Below, piece by piece: positions 59,242-59,460 of a DNA stretch of 59,460 nucleotides (positions are counted from its first letter, which is position 1; every line of letters begins with the position of its first letter). Under the pieces are notes generated by a model. That model worked only from the letters and a program-made list of their open reading frames with translations, made no database searches and was not told where the DNA came from. The stretch spans positions 1 through 59,460 of the forward strand of contig PBNY01000090.1 of assembly GCA_002723385.1 (NCBI GenBank), given 5' to 3'. Source of the stretch: Oceanospirillaceae bacterium. Lineage in GTDB: Bacteria > Pseudomonadota > Gammaproteobacteria > Pseudomonadales > Oceanobacteraceae. The translations under genes were made by a program, and so were the position numbers.

Positions 59242-59460
59242 AATTTTCTCTCTCCTGCTCACACCAGAACCCCCGTTCTGGTGGCACTGAAATTCTTTGG
59301 CATCACAACGGACACCTTGATCAAAAAAACGGTGGTGTAACCCTAACCCGGATATTTCACGAGCCACCATGCAGTCATGCCTCTACAAGAATGAGTTTCC
59401 TGCTGCGCCAGGTTGGTGTCTAAAATCCCGGTCTATCGAGTCTTAATCTAATTTCGAGCA
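59242..59460. other. Upstream region of the aminotransferase gene, to window end
   Basis: 219 bases with no supported gene in any frame. It presumably holds the aminotransferase promoter; no convincing -35/-10 pair was picked out, and the AGGTT/AACCT inverted repeat seen upstream of the porin is not present. Confidence 0.4.

Overview
This 59.5-kb window reads as the chromosome of a free-living, probably marine gammaproteobacterium of the Pseudomonadales/Oceanospirillales type. The evidence is gene order shared with Pseudomonas (pilSR-fimT ... pilE-ispH-fkpB-lspA-ileS-ribF-murJ-rpsT, proB-obgE-rpmA-rplU-ispB, and gatBAC-mreBCD-maf-rng-yhdP), PilS/PilR type IV pilus control, and a TRAP transporter typical of marine bacteria. 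The genus cannot be fixed from sequence alone.

Layout. 1-90: last codons of an ISL3-type transposase. 0.1-2.4 kb: ilvI-ilvH on the minus strand. 2.75-7.6 kb: housekeeping genes (DUF4124 protein, pgeF, rluD, bamD, nadE). 7.7-18.2 kb: type IV pilus block, with pilS-pilR, a fimT-like pseudopilin, then a tightly coupled A/T-richer operon (pilX-like, a small exported CxxC protein, pilY1, fimU-like, pilV, pilW, pilE-like). 18.2-25.7 kb: murJ-ribF-ileS-lspA-fkpB-ispH on the minus strand. 25.8-30.2 kb: rpsT, kdsA, proB, obgE, rpmA, rplU. 30.5-33.5 kb: ispB and dsbD on the plus strand. 33.5-42.9 kb: minus-strand morphogenesis unit mreB-mreC-mreD-maf-rng-yhdP-nitrilase. 43.0-46.3 kb: gatCAB on the plus strand.

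Accessory part, 46.3-59.4 kb. A strongly A/T-rich KAP-family P-loop NTPase sits alone between two clusters of REP-like palindromes that share a short direct repeat. It is followed by an Xre/DUF2384-RES toxin-antitoxin pair. After a di-haem cytochrome c peroxidase come a TRAP system (dctP-dctQ-dctM) with a UspA gene downstream, a divergent LysR regulator, a porin and an omega-aminotransferase. These last genes look like an uptake and catabolism locus for a small, possibly nitrogen-containing organic acid. The P-Q-M-UspA order matches the ectoine transporter operon teaABCD of Halomonas, but the substrate here is unknown.

Best leads for something new: the repeat-bracketed KAP NTPase, the autoregulatory-looking repeat that runs into the ribosome-binding site of the RES-Xre pair, the rearranged minor-pilin operon with its small CxxC protein and a tryptophan-rich insert in PilY1, and the operator-like repeats around the TRAP/LysR/porin genes. 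No tRNA, rRNA or CRISPR array was seen. Base composition was judged by eye, not computed.
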